Assembly: GCA_023213315.1 (NCBI GenBank)
Contig: JAKCPI010005106.1
Coordinates: 1-64,000, forward strand
Reading direction: 5' to 3'
Length of the DNA stretch: 64,000 nucleotides
From: Euborellia annulipes
Lineage: Eukaryota > Arthropoda > Insecta > Dermaptera > Anisolabididae
Shown: one piece after another, positions 51,701 through 56,000 of the stretch
How the letters are laid out: each line of letters opens with the position of its first letter
Numbering within the stretch: the stretch's first letter is position 1
The notes under the pieces: model-generated
Told to the model about the DNA's origin: nothing
What the model saw: the letters and a program-made list of their open reading frames with translations, nothing else
The model's database searches: none
Program-made: the position numbers and the translations under genes

Positions 51701-52443
51701 CATTTTTTTGGACTCAAAACATGTATTTTCATCAAAATCTCGTTATCGTATTTGTGATATAATAGAAATACTTTCTCTCTATATGTTAAATTATATAGGT
51801 AAGAGAAATTGAAAAAAAAAAAAAAAAGTGATTAAAACCAATTTTGGAGAGTTTTAACCATTTTTGACCAGTGTCCTGGTCAAAATCTAAAAAAGTGGTT
51901 TTTATAACAACTCTTGTCTGTAGCCACAAATGTTATATATACTGTGTATGTATATATATATATTGTGACACAAGTTGTTATCTATGTTTATATATTGATT
52001 GAGTTTGACATATATCAAATAAATACGATTGATTGGAAAGAAAATATAAATACGATCATTTGTTGTTTTTTATTGAGTTATAGAATTTAATTATTTGATG
52101 AAAATGAGAAGGTGAAATATTAATTATTTGGGTGTGTTTGGATGTGCTATCCTATTCTCAGGACAAATAGATTTTAGATCATTCTTGTGACGTTAATCCA
52201 ATTGAAATAGATTTTAGAGAGCCTGAGGTGTATATGAATTATAAATACAAATAAACTATTGACAATTTTGTTAAAAATAATATATTTATTCCTCTAAAGT
52301 ATAATTATACTATCTTAAACATTTAAAAAATTCAAATAAAATTGAAAATAAATGTTATGATATTATTAAATAAACAATTTATACCTATGTCCGTTTTGAT
52401 GATATTTTGATGTTTTTCTGGATACTGAATAAATTAAATCCAT
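28354..52443 (-). CDS. MED16: Mediator complex subunit 16, whole gene (15 coding exons)
   Basis: MED16 is the tail-module subunit of Mediator that relays activator signals to RNA polymerase II in the nucleus. Fifteen exons rebuild about 826 residues, near the 840-880 of vertebrate forms. Exons 1-8 encode the N-terminal WD40 propeller (for example ITALEWDLPGDKLLIGDTEG, FAPSVRHFGGRPIDG, FSDGSVHCLYGLNL). Exons 9-12 encode the helical region (LEFCLVTGLDWWDVLIALRP; LLVLIRVWGLLRQSCLPVF), and exons 13-15 the C-terminal part with a Cys-rich end (CARCGD...CRCGG). Coding coordinates on the minus strand: 52443-52385, 51183-51037, 49464-49266, 48874-48622, 45511-45356, 45292-45102, 43209-43051, 41169-40967, 40899-40709, 40636-40448, 40117-39965, 38205-38010, 32414-32305, 31247-31119, 28497-28354. 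All phases agree except the exon 7/8 junction. The start shares a divergent spacer with borealin. Confidence 0.93.
28858..29434. repeat. Inverted repeat with weak hammerhead-like cores
   Basis: The left arm (28858-28982) and right arm (29306-29434) are reverse complements sharing GACAACTAACAGCTC, AAGATGGCTTTAAC and AAAGCCGAA. The right arm reads GATGGCTTT-loop-AAAGCC-GAAACG, which resembles hammerhead stem II plus GAAA, but the CTGANGA box is decayed. The arms interleave with those of the hAT-like element at 29063-29583 rather than nesting. Confidence 0.5.
29063..29583. mobile_element. hAT-like element ends (CAGGGGTGGGC type)
   Basis: CAGGGGTGGGCAAACTACGG at 29063 and its complement ending at 29583 form a repeat that also includes CCCGCGGGC. 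Homology extends outward beyond both ends (TTTCAGAATTATATAACC and its complement; then ATAGAAAGCTAGATG at about 29000 and its complement near 30005), so a larger segment was duplicated in inverted form. No clean 8-bp duplication is visible for that reason. Confidence 0.6.
29125..29305. mobile_element. PIF/Harbinger-like miniature element
   Basis: GGCTGAACGCACACCGATCG at 29125 pairs with the end AGTGTGCGTTCATCC at 29305, and AAAACGTTTT blocks are mirrored inside. The flanks are TAA on both sides (29122-29124 and 29306-29308), the 3-bp duplication typical of PIF/Harbinger. Non-coding. Confidence 0.65.
29605..29964. mobile_element. Tc1/mariner-type miniature element with Stowaway-like ends
   Basis: Its right end read inward is CTCCCTCTGTCCCATAATAC and the left end is CTTCCCCTGCCCATTATAC, both continuing TTGATAGTTTTC. 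TA dinucleotides flank both ends. The matching unoccupied site (TTTATTAATTTCAG) is preserved at about 29039-29051 in the other arm of the surrounding inverted repeat, confirming a TA insertion. Confidence 0.7.
30176..30227 (-). ncRNA. Hammerhead-ribozyme-like motif, left arm
   Basis: On the minus strand: CTTAGGAA, CTGATGA (30213-30219), stem II with GGATTT and AAACCC, GAAAC (30187-30191), GTC (30184-30186), then TTCTAAG, which pairs with CTTAGGAA as stem I with one bulge. Stem III is reduced to ACGT as in minimal hammerheads that act as dimers. Confidence 0.6.
30791..30841 (+). ncRNA. Hammerhead-ribozyme-like motif, right arm
   Basis: CTTAGGAA (30791-30798), CTGATGA (30799-30805), stem II, GAAAC (30827-30831), predicted cleavage after GTC (30834), then TTCTAAG. 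All core bases are those required of a hammerhead. Confidence 0.6.
31119..31247 (-). CDS. MED16: MED16 exon 14
   Basis: Acceptor TGTTACCAG, donor GTATAT, phase 0 to 0, 43 codons. Encodes LEYGLEPESLQVSGE and GGLQAGQILDSIRHLFLGKS, aligning with the LQFG...IDHLRRLHLG stretch of vertebrate MED16. Confidence 0.88.
32305..32414 (-). CDS. MED16: MED16 exon 13
   Basis: Acceptor TTTTTTTCAG, donor GTAATT. Completes an Asp codon started in exon 12, then ECLLLPNQVMVPPLYAQSSN, matching DECCLLPSQLLIP of vertebrates. Confidence 0.9.
33572..33821 (+). mobile_element. hAT-type miniature element, eroded
   Basis: GGCAGGGGGGCC and CCTGGCTTGTCCTGAAAATT near the left and AACAAGATGTCTGACTACGCC at the right match the element at 54397-54630. 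The extreme left end is degraded. It carries C homopolymers. An RFX-like GTTGCCATGGTAAC lies just outside at 33494-33507. Confidence 0.55.
33925..34071 (-). repeat. tRNA-type SINE, family B
   Basis: On the minus strand: GCTGTGGTCCAGTGGCTAGG (A box), GGATCCGTGGTTCGACTCCC (B box), then AACTTTTTTGTCTGTTATTT and an AT-rich tail ATTAATAAATATTAAATTG. Copies at 48138-48254, 48395-48510 and 54345-54668. Confidence 0.65.
34352..34602 (+). mobile_element. hAT-type miniature element, right end lost
   Basis: Starts CAGTGGCGTCATTTGG and carries a G run and a C run. The interior AATTAAACAATTAATTAAAT and CCAAATTTGAGTACC recurs at 45860-45985, where the intact right end AAATGACGCCACTAG is preserved. Here the right end passes into the dispersed repeat at 34590-34740. 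Confidence 0.55.
35559..36782 (-). CDS. Intronless two-pass membrane protein with long charged tail, nested in MED16 intron 12
   Basis: A single uninterrupted frame of 407 codons begins at the first ATG (36780-36782, context AAACATGA) and ends TAA-side at 35559. The frame stays open 26 codons upstream but has no ATG there. Residues about 23-46 (VVHWVCGAFSFVYWFIFIPV) and 56-80 (YWILLYILIAFLFWLFVIGL) form two membrane helices separated by a short Pro/Tyr loop, followed by a WWYRYRR stop-transfer. The remaining 320 residues are polar, rich in Lys, Glu, Ser and Pro, and predicted cytosolic. I do not recognise the family. It lies on the same strand as the host gene. The lack of introns suggests a retrogene or a fast-evolving lineage-specific gene. 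Codon use and composition are clearly coding. Confidence 0.72.
   Translation of the reverse strand: MIKNELVKTDSAARTERKTRKLHVVHWVCGAFSFVYWFIFIPVLWSILPYYLWPPYWILLYILIAFLFWLFVIGLLISFWWYRYRRLCKLQNTKNDQFRYDNFEVIDKDHFKDRPIFETRASTIQPKQDEPILIGDQSTQTIPIQTPVKSNKNRESLHGNASTVSLAGDFEEEYNKRQKAGDININQTVVVEVKSDEPVVVRKTRPSLKIDVEKANASDEPAPKSPREVFFQDLITQAEKTPQRHTLYIKSTSEQGSSSNKRKSAPLYMYYDNWKEIRAEALAKEAQGGPRIVKRSTPSQTSPQILTEPTAEVISIHHLPKKEFTKTDVIVEEPPCEKTVKSPKGSQGEFFIANVSPRPKSLTSELFIEIAPKSENEQPSTAHEWKLEKVGHKGEQKRESGDDEVFE
37188..37620 (+). pseudogene. Tc1-like transposase pseudogene
   Basis: From ATG (37188) it reads LNDEEKVKIIAFKEEGCSFT and NIATKIGPNDNVDW, then in shifted frames KRGGPNKKLSQRDKPG and SQKLKRVPLFT. 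This is the paired-like DNA-binding domain and GRPKKLS hook of Tc1-like transposases. Several stops and frameshifts break it and no catalytic DDE domain follows. It lies upstream of the nested gene, in MED16 intron 12. Confidence 0.75.
38010..38205 (-). CDS. MED16: MED16 exon 12
   Basis: Acceptor TATTTGCAG, donor GTAACA. Encodes ALNTLRELLVLIRVWGLLRQ and SCLPVFVRSTDTLDVLALLF, one of the most conserved MED16 segments. Ends one base into a codon completed in exon 13. Confidence 0.92.
38731..38976 (-). repeat. tRNA-type SINE, family A, nearly complete
   Basis: On the minus strand: GGGCTTGGAGTAGTTGGTAG (A box), GCGGGTTCGGACCCCAGGCA (B box), GATGATTTTATTTAAGGCAT, the shared domain TTAAATGGCCTAAGTTGCCG, GAGAAAAAAGTGTGAATG and an A run of about 20. 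Confidence 0.7.
39012..39522. mobile_element. Inverted repeat enclosing a hAT-type miniature element
   Basis: AATGCGTTGAGCTATAGCGG at 39012 pairs with the complement ending at 39522, with arms of about 105 bp. Between them, 39160-39412 is a relative of the hAT element at 22687-22956 (AAGTGATGAAACGAAACAAA, GGTAGGGCGATGGCGACGGG, GATCCTGGGTACG). Confidence 0.65.
39965..40117 (-). CDS. MED16: MED16 exon 11
   Basis: Acceptor TTTTTGTAG, donor GTATGT, phase 0 to 0, 51 codons: KEFTVEPVVLQSLQQLIQWV then SDLALHLLARLPE, matching the [20 protein letters not shown] region. Confidence 0.92.
40448..40636 (-). CDS. MED16: MED16 exon 10
   Basis: Acceptor TGTTAAAG, donor GTTTGA, 63 codons in phase 0. Encodes HSVGTAFKSLLRPSELISHD then KGPAESLAAVISEPLADVDK, matching [20 protein letters not shown]. 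Confidence 0.92.
40709..40899 (-). CDS. MED16: MED16 exon 9
   Basis: Acceptor ATTATTCCAG, donor GTACAT. Begins by completing a Gly codon. Encodes ALLEFCLVTGLDWWDVLIAL then RPPLIEAVCERFNDTYHRQL, matching [20 protein letters not shown]. Confidence 0.93.
40967..41169 (-). CDS. MED16: MED16 exon 8, with unresolved 5' junction
   Basis: Encodes STLCSSWRMEEPSTSSGSSS, then KKLRLGLGASGLDLSWTGSV and LVATDTKGQLYLYRLAP, matching LSWTSLALVGIDSHGKLSVL. Acceptor ATCCCCCTAG fits, but the only open frame starts one base in, while exon 7 ends on a codon boundary. A missed microexon, an alternative splice site or a small assembly error could explain this. Donor GTACGA. Confidence 0.85.
41422..41465 (-). ncRNA. 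Hammerhead-ribozyme-like motif, left arm of copy 1
   Basis: Minus strand: AAGGTC, CTGATGA (41453-41459), stem II GGCC with GGTC, GAAAC (41431-41435), GTC (41428-41430), GACATT. GACATT pairs with AAGGTC as stem I with one mismatch. The core is intact apart from an extra A before stem II. Confidence 0.55.
42185..42400 (+). repeat. 5S rRNA-derived SINE
   Basis: GCTGTTAAGCAATGCCAAGC, GCGGCGAAATCTGGGATTGG and GTGACCCCTGAAATCAGCGT align with the internal promoter and 3' half of animal 5S rRNA (GTTAAGCAAC, GGATGGGTGACC). After it come AACGTCCCCCGGTAGCC, an AT-rich link, the shared tail CCTAATGGCCTCTGCAGCCG and an A-rich end. This is the SINE3 layout. Confidence 0.7.
42678..42722. repeat. (AT)n microsatellite
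   Basis: About 22 uninterrupted AT units in the centre of the foldback element. Confidence 0.95.
42773..42818 (+). ncRNA. Hammerhead-ribozyme-like motif, right arm of copy 1
   Basis: AAGGTC, CTGATGA (42780-42786), variable stem II, GAAA (42804-42807), TGTC, then GACATT as the stem I partner. Stem II is weaker than in the left arm. Confidence 0.5.
43051..43209 (-). CDS. MED16: MED16 exon 7
   Basis: Acceptor TCTATTTCAG, donor GTATGT, 53 codons in phase 0: HFAFPSHVTSMTTSKLSITT then FSDGSVHCLYGLNLKQ, matching FHDGSVHIVHRLSLQ. Confidence 0.9.
43265..43675. mobile_element. Foldback element with hammerhead-like cores, copy 2
   Basis: Same family as 41266-42897: the right end CTTTATTGCTTTTGGCTGCC and TTTATCTCTTCAC matches, and the arms share TTTATTTCGAACA and ACAATGTGCTGTTT. 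The left terminus has lost the GGCTGCC segment. The core motifs are CTGATGA with GATAC (left, minus) and CTGAAAA with GAAACGTC (right, plus). The centre holds two further inverted repeats (43375-43485 and 43499-43556). Confidence 0.65.
43499..43556. mobile_element. Tiny palindromic miniature element, about 57 bp
   Basis: GGATTCACACCGG and its complement CCGGTGTGAATCC enclose a short loop; TTTAA flanks both sides. The ends resemble PIF/Harbinger-type miniature elements, but assignment is tentative. Confidence 0.4.
43686..43895. mobile_element. Tc1/mariner-type miniature element, copy 1
   Basis: CAGTGAGGGACAATATTAAT at 43686 pairs with the right end CATTATT-like text, TGTCCCTCGCTG at 43895. 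The element is nearly one hairpin, flanked by TA on both sides. A sister copy is at 47461-47669. Confidence 0.75.
44084..44936 (+). mobile_element. hAT-type miniature element filled by a hairpin-ended repeat
   Basis: Starts CAGGGCCGGATCTAGG with a long G run and ends TTCGGCCCGGCCCT. The sister at 23543-23724 shows the unfilled interior (TTTACTAAAAAAAAAGGTAA in reverse). Here 44181-44834 is a hairpin-ended repeat (TCTGGTGTG start) with its RFX-like site at 44349-44362 and a CA/CACC microsatellite at 44660-44700. Confidence 0.7.
45102..45292 (-). CDS. MED16: MED16 exon 6
   Basis: Acceptor TTTCGGCAG, donor GTAAGT. Encodes VQLKFVVREDADSLVVAANN, EDGDGLIEVWELREKVVPVH, matching a WD40 blade of MED16 (SSIVECWSLRKEGLPV). 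Ends in phase 0. Confidence 0.92.
45356..45511 (-). CDS. MED16: MED16 exon 5
   Basis: Acceptor TTTTTACAG, donor GTAATA. Completes Asn, then GHFLVAVSSGKATLPIQCYR, VSVQQNDEKCIIMSQALPSF, matching ADGSSASPVQFYKVCVSVVS. The following intron is only 63 bp. Confidence 0.92.
46290..46690 (+). pseudogene. Mariner transposase pseudogene
   Basis: In shifting frames it reads RSRPSTSTSDVIVEEMKKKV, then REVA-DDIDISFGSCQTIF and AKFVPKLLNFD. These are the RPSTS, the REVADD.GISFGSCQ helix-turn-helix and the KFVPKLL segments of mariner transposases. Multiple stops and frameshifts, and no catalytic D,D34D part. Confidence 0.75.
46720..47323 (-). pseudogene. Non-LTR retrotransposon ORF2 C-terminal fragment
   Basis: The minus-strand frame (47323-46826) reads LDHRRRVSSLSLFYRYYHGQ, HPYAVQITTNRTKQFHSSFV, LMTSRDWNKLPASIFPKTYN, LQTFKSNLNRHL. 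This is the typical region after the reverse transcriptase of Jockey/CR1-like LINEs. A 3' UTR follows and ends in a T run on the plus strand (46719-46731), the expected poly(A). The first 25 or so codons of the frame come from the mariner arm, not the LINE. A related 3' UTR piece is at 50100-50200. Confidence 0.75.
47461..47669. mobile_element. Tc1/mariner-type miniature element, copy 2
   Basis: CAGTGAGTGACAATATTAAG to GGCCCTCACTG, flanked by TA, and almost fully self-complementary. It matches 43686-43895 in reverse orientation. Confidence 0.75.
48138..48254 (-). repeat. tRNA-type SINE, family B
   Basis: On the minus strand: GCTGTGGTCCAGTGGTAGGG, GATCTGTGGTTCAACTCCCG, CCCTAATTTTTGTCGGCTTT, AATTAATAAATAAAAATT. 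Confidence 0.6.
48395..48510 (+). repeat. tRNA-type SINE, family B
   Basis: GCTGTGGTCCAGTGATTAAG, GGATCCGTGGGCCGACTCCG, ACTTTTGTCGGCTATTTGAA, TTAATAAATATTAAATTG. It forms a head-to-head pair with the minus copy just upstream. Confidence 0.6.
48622..48874 (-). CDS. MED16: MED16 exon 4
   Basis: Acceptor GAAATTTCAG, donor GTAAAC. Encodes EKFTHLRFAPSVRHFGGRPI, DGCLVITITGMIGVVVSSRV, matching [20 protein letters not shown]. Ends one base into the Asn codon finished in exon 5. Confidence 0.93.
49266..49464 (-). CDS. MED16: MED16 exon 3
   Basis: Acceptor CTTTTTTTTAG, donor GTAAAT. Encodes NKDPITALEWDLPGDKLLIG, DTEGTVQIWTFKEHVLNDWI, a clear WD40 blade matching [20 protein letters not shown]. Confidence 0.93.
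50300..50765. repeat. Dispersed repeat, inverted copy of 21044-21600
   Basis: It begins near GGGAGCGAAGGTGTTACGCA and contains GTCATAAAAAGTATGCCC, AGAGATGTCAGAATGGTAGC, GCCTGCCATCTATTGCAAGA and GATGTCCCAATAATCTCTTA, each found in reverse complement at 21044-21600. Non-coding. Confidence 0.6.
51037..51183 (-). CDS. MED16: MED16 exon 2
   Basis: Acceptor TTTTTTTTAG, donor GTAAGT. Completes Ser, then LNEGVSHCAVSSQNIIAFTT, CTELDDISGKTWGSHAYVAD, LNTPWQAHK, matching PLACAWSCRNLIAFTMDL of vertebrate MED16. Confidence 0.9.
51517..51810 (+). mobile_element. Hairpin-ended repeat, internally deleted copy
   Basis: Keeps the long start palindrome (TCTGGAGTGACTGACC, AACTTTCTCTTACATTCG), the CATCAAAATCTCGTTATCG piece and the end palindrome (ACTTTCTCTCTATATG to GGTAAGAGAAA). 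The middle, including the RFX-like site, is lost. Confidence 0.55.
52385..52443 (-). CDS. MED16: MED16 exon 1 (start)
   Basis: ATG at 52441-52443, donor GTATAA. Encodes MDLIYSVSRKTSKYHQNGH plus two bases. It aligns with the MMDLAYVCEWEKWSK start of vertebrate MED16, and the phase fits exon 2 exactly, which supports this start. Confidence 0.82.
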
Positions 52444-52966
52444 TATAAATTTAAATAATTTACTAATTTAAAATTGCATCTTAAATACAAAAAAATATAG
52501 AGATTTGATATATTTTAAGAGGGTATATCTATATAAAATATATAAAAAATAGTAAAAGGATTTATGTCAAATGAAGATCAAGTTAGAATCCGTTTTAAAA
52601 AAACAACTTGTAATCCAAAACGTATAATGAAGCTAGCAACAATTGAGTTTATCTAATTGTTGCTTTTATTTAATTATAAATTTAAATTTATGAAATTAAT
52701 TGAATATAATTTATATATCTGTTTAAAATATTAAAATAAAATAACTTTTAATGTTTTGAAAAATTTTTTTGACGATTTCAAGTTGGTAGCCTTGAAAAAG
52801 AGGGGAAATCAAAATATATTTCAAATTTAAATTTATATCTTGTTTCCTCATAGAAAAAAGTTACAATAATAAAAATTCGAAGGGACTGTGAATTGATTTG
52901 TTTAAAAAAAAAAAAAAAATATTTCAATCTTAACAGTAAATAGTAAGCATAGTTATTTTTTTAAAT
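52444..52966. promoter_or_regulatory. Divergent spacer, probable bidirectional promoter
   Basis: 523 bp separate the start codons of MED16 (minus) and borealin (plus). It must hold both 5' UTRs and promoters unless there are upstream non-coding exons. It is AT-rich with no CpG island and no repeat I recognise. Divergent pairing suggests shared regulation, which is inference. Confidence 0.6.
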
Positions 52967-53081
52967 ATGCCTAGATCAAAAAAACTTAGAGGAAAAGTAA
53001 GCAACAAATATGTAGATAAAACCGAAAATGAAAACAAGGACTTAAAAGTAGAAATTTATCAAGAAATTGCTATTAGAAAAG
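52967..53081 (+). CDS. CDCA8: Borealin exon 1
   Basis: ATG (52967-52969), MPRSKKLRGKVSNKYVDKTE, NENKDLKVEIYQEIAIRK, ending one base into a codon. Donor GTAATT. The short basic N-terminus resembles that of other borealins. Confidence 0.8.
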
Positions 53082-56000
53082 GTAATTGAAATAATATGCA
53101 ATTTGAATTATAATAAAAATAATAATTATGTTATAATTCAGCCGAAACCCTTATGAAAAATATATATCAAATATATGAAAAAAGTGTGAACAATATTGAT
53201 TTAATTATTAATCAAATAAAATTAAGAATTCCTGAAAGGAAATTAAAAATGACTTATGAAAAGGTATATTTATATTAGGAATTGATGCTGGTTGGAGAAG
53301 ACGAGGTCTTGGGTGAAAGAAATCAGCTAAAAGTTTTAGGAAGAGCCTTAAAACATTTGTCAAATTCTTTCACCCTGCATCTCAGGGTCTTATATATTTT
53401 TTAAGTCTTTTTTTTACCGGATTGAATATATTGGTAGTCAATTTAATTTAAATAAATTATTAATTTAGAATTCCTCCTCTCGCTACATATCGATGTTTAT
53501 TATTATGTTTTATCTATTAGATAGAGAGGGGAGATCTTTCTTTCTCTGTTCTTGCCGACAGCCTCAACCCAAGCACGGATCCCCGTAGAGGGTGATTCGT
53601 CCCCCCTCCCAAAGGGAGTGACCCACTCACGCAGTGTCAGGGTATAAGATCGCCCCTTCTCTCAAAGTACGCCCCCCCCCCGAGAATGTGAAACAACATT
53701 AAAATTCGTTTTTTTTTTTAAATAGGTTTTCGATGGATTTACAATGGAGAAAGAACCTCTTGATTTGGTAAGTTTTAATATTTCATTAAATAGAAAAGAA
53801 GGAGCTCTTACGGGCAGTGACTATTTACAAATAGAAAAGAAACAGGATGACGTAGAATGGATAATGACAATAAATGTCCGACCATCCATGGGACCGGGAA
53901 ACAGAGTTTTTTTGAATTTCGTTTTTAAAAATAAAAACAGCCCCCGGGTGTGGCATAGTAGGTAGCGTGCCTACCTCCTATACCAAACATCGCGGGTTCG
54001 GACCCAGGCAGTCCGATGATTTTATTTAAGCCATTTGGATACCAGATGGCTTAAATAGAAATGCCTGAACCCACAATTTATATATTAATCACAACGGTTA
54101 TCGTCAAAGTCTTAAATGGCCTAAGTTGCCGAAAAGACTTGTGAATGTGTGTGTGAGTGTGAGTGTGAATGAGAAAAAAGTGTGAATGTTTAAAAAAAAA
54201 AAAAATAAAATAAAATAAAAATAAAAACAGATTCGCTTTGTAGATGCGTTGATCTTTTCACGTAACAAATGGCCCCACGTTGAGAAAAAAAATATCCTCT
54301 GGTGAAAAACATACCGGTACAATCAAGTATTTATTAATTTTAAATAAGCGAAAAAGGGAGTCGCATCACGAATCTCTCGATTTGTACTCAACATCCCATG
54401 GGCGTAGCCAGGGGGAGGCAGGGGGGGAAGGGCCCCCTGGTTTGTCCTAAAAATTAAAAAAAAAAAAAAAAAAACAAACAATTATATATTTTTCCCATTG
54501 AGAATTTTTTTTAACGTTCCAATCCACTACATTAATTTAATTTTTTTTTATTTAAATAAATAATTAATAATCTATGTATATATTAATTGCAAACTCCCCC
54601 CCCCCAACAAGATGTCTAGCTACGCCCATGTGTTGCATGCCCCACTACTGGACCACGGTACCGCATTCGCTTTTTTTTTTTTTTTGGGGGGGGGGCAAAA
54701 CCGAAACCAAGATTTTTGGCCGAAACCGATCGGTTGGTTCCTATAGCCGACAGACAGACATTAAGAGCTGCGTTCCATTGAGGCTGTAGTTTTTTTATTA
54801 TTTCAACTTCAAGTCATTTGCTTTTATTTTTATATATTTTTAAAAACTATTCTTGCTCTTCTTTCAAGACCAATTGTTTTCTATTTTCTAAAACAGCCCA
54901 ATATGAATACACTTGTACAGGGGCGGATTAAAGGGGGGGGGGGGCGGTGGGCGCCCCCCCCCGAGAAGTAATTCAAACAGTTATAAAAACTAGTAATCTA
55001 AAGAAATTATGATTTCCGCTCTTTAATTTCAATTGAATTTGTTACCAATCAATTTAAATAAATAGGAAAGGGGTCTAAATGGCCATAGATGCCGACAAAG
55101 TCCTTAAATAAAAAAAAAAAATAAAAAAAAAAACCGCCCCTCCCCGACAAAATTGCATTAATCCGCCACTGCACTTGTATCTTTTTATCTTTTTTTAAGT
55201 TGGAAGTGACATTTGTACATATTGGGATTACATTACCAATGGGAAACTGTTAAATGCATTAACAAAAGAAGAAAGATGTTGAGGAAGATTTCAGATTCAG
55301 GGTTGATAAAAAGCAAAAGTACCGTATTAATTTGCAACTATTTATTTAATATTAACAAATTTATAAACAAAAATCTAACGTTCCGTTATTTCATGGGGAA
55401 AGAGATCAAAATGTAGAGAGCAAAGGTCTTGAGGAAGGAAGAAAAAGTTAAGGTCGCTACTCATTGGCGACAGGGATAATAATTATTGTTATTATTGCAA
55501 ATAAAAAGATTAAGTTTTTTATTTAAAATAAATATTTTTTCCCATTTAGGATAAAGTCATCAAATATCTTTCTAAAAGTAAATGTACGAAAATTATAAAC
55601 GACGAAAATGTCTCCGAAATCAGAGATGTTCAAAAACGAAAAACTCGATCTTCATCGAGGGAAAAAAACAATGGCAAGTTTTTTATTAATTATTTCAATT
55701 ATCTTCCTGAATAATTAAAAAAAGTAATTTTATTTGTTTAGGAATGGAAACCCCAGCGCAATCTATTCCAGACCATTTATATTTGGTGAGTGTTTTTGCG
55801 GACAGGGTTGCGTGCCTTGCGCCCTGGACTCGGTCCTCATTATTTTATTGAGTAAAAGTTAAGGACTGGATAAATTGTTGAGAGGAGGTGACTAAAGATA
55901 ATAAATAAAAAGTTGGTTTTTCAAGTATTGTATTCTACACAGCATCAGTGTTCTGTATATATGAAGTCGCAGGATTTTTATCGCAAAATGGACGTCCTTT

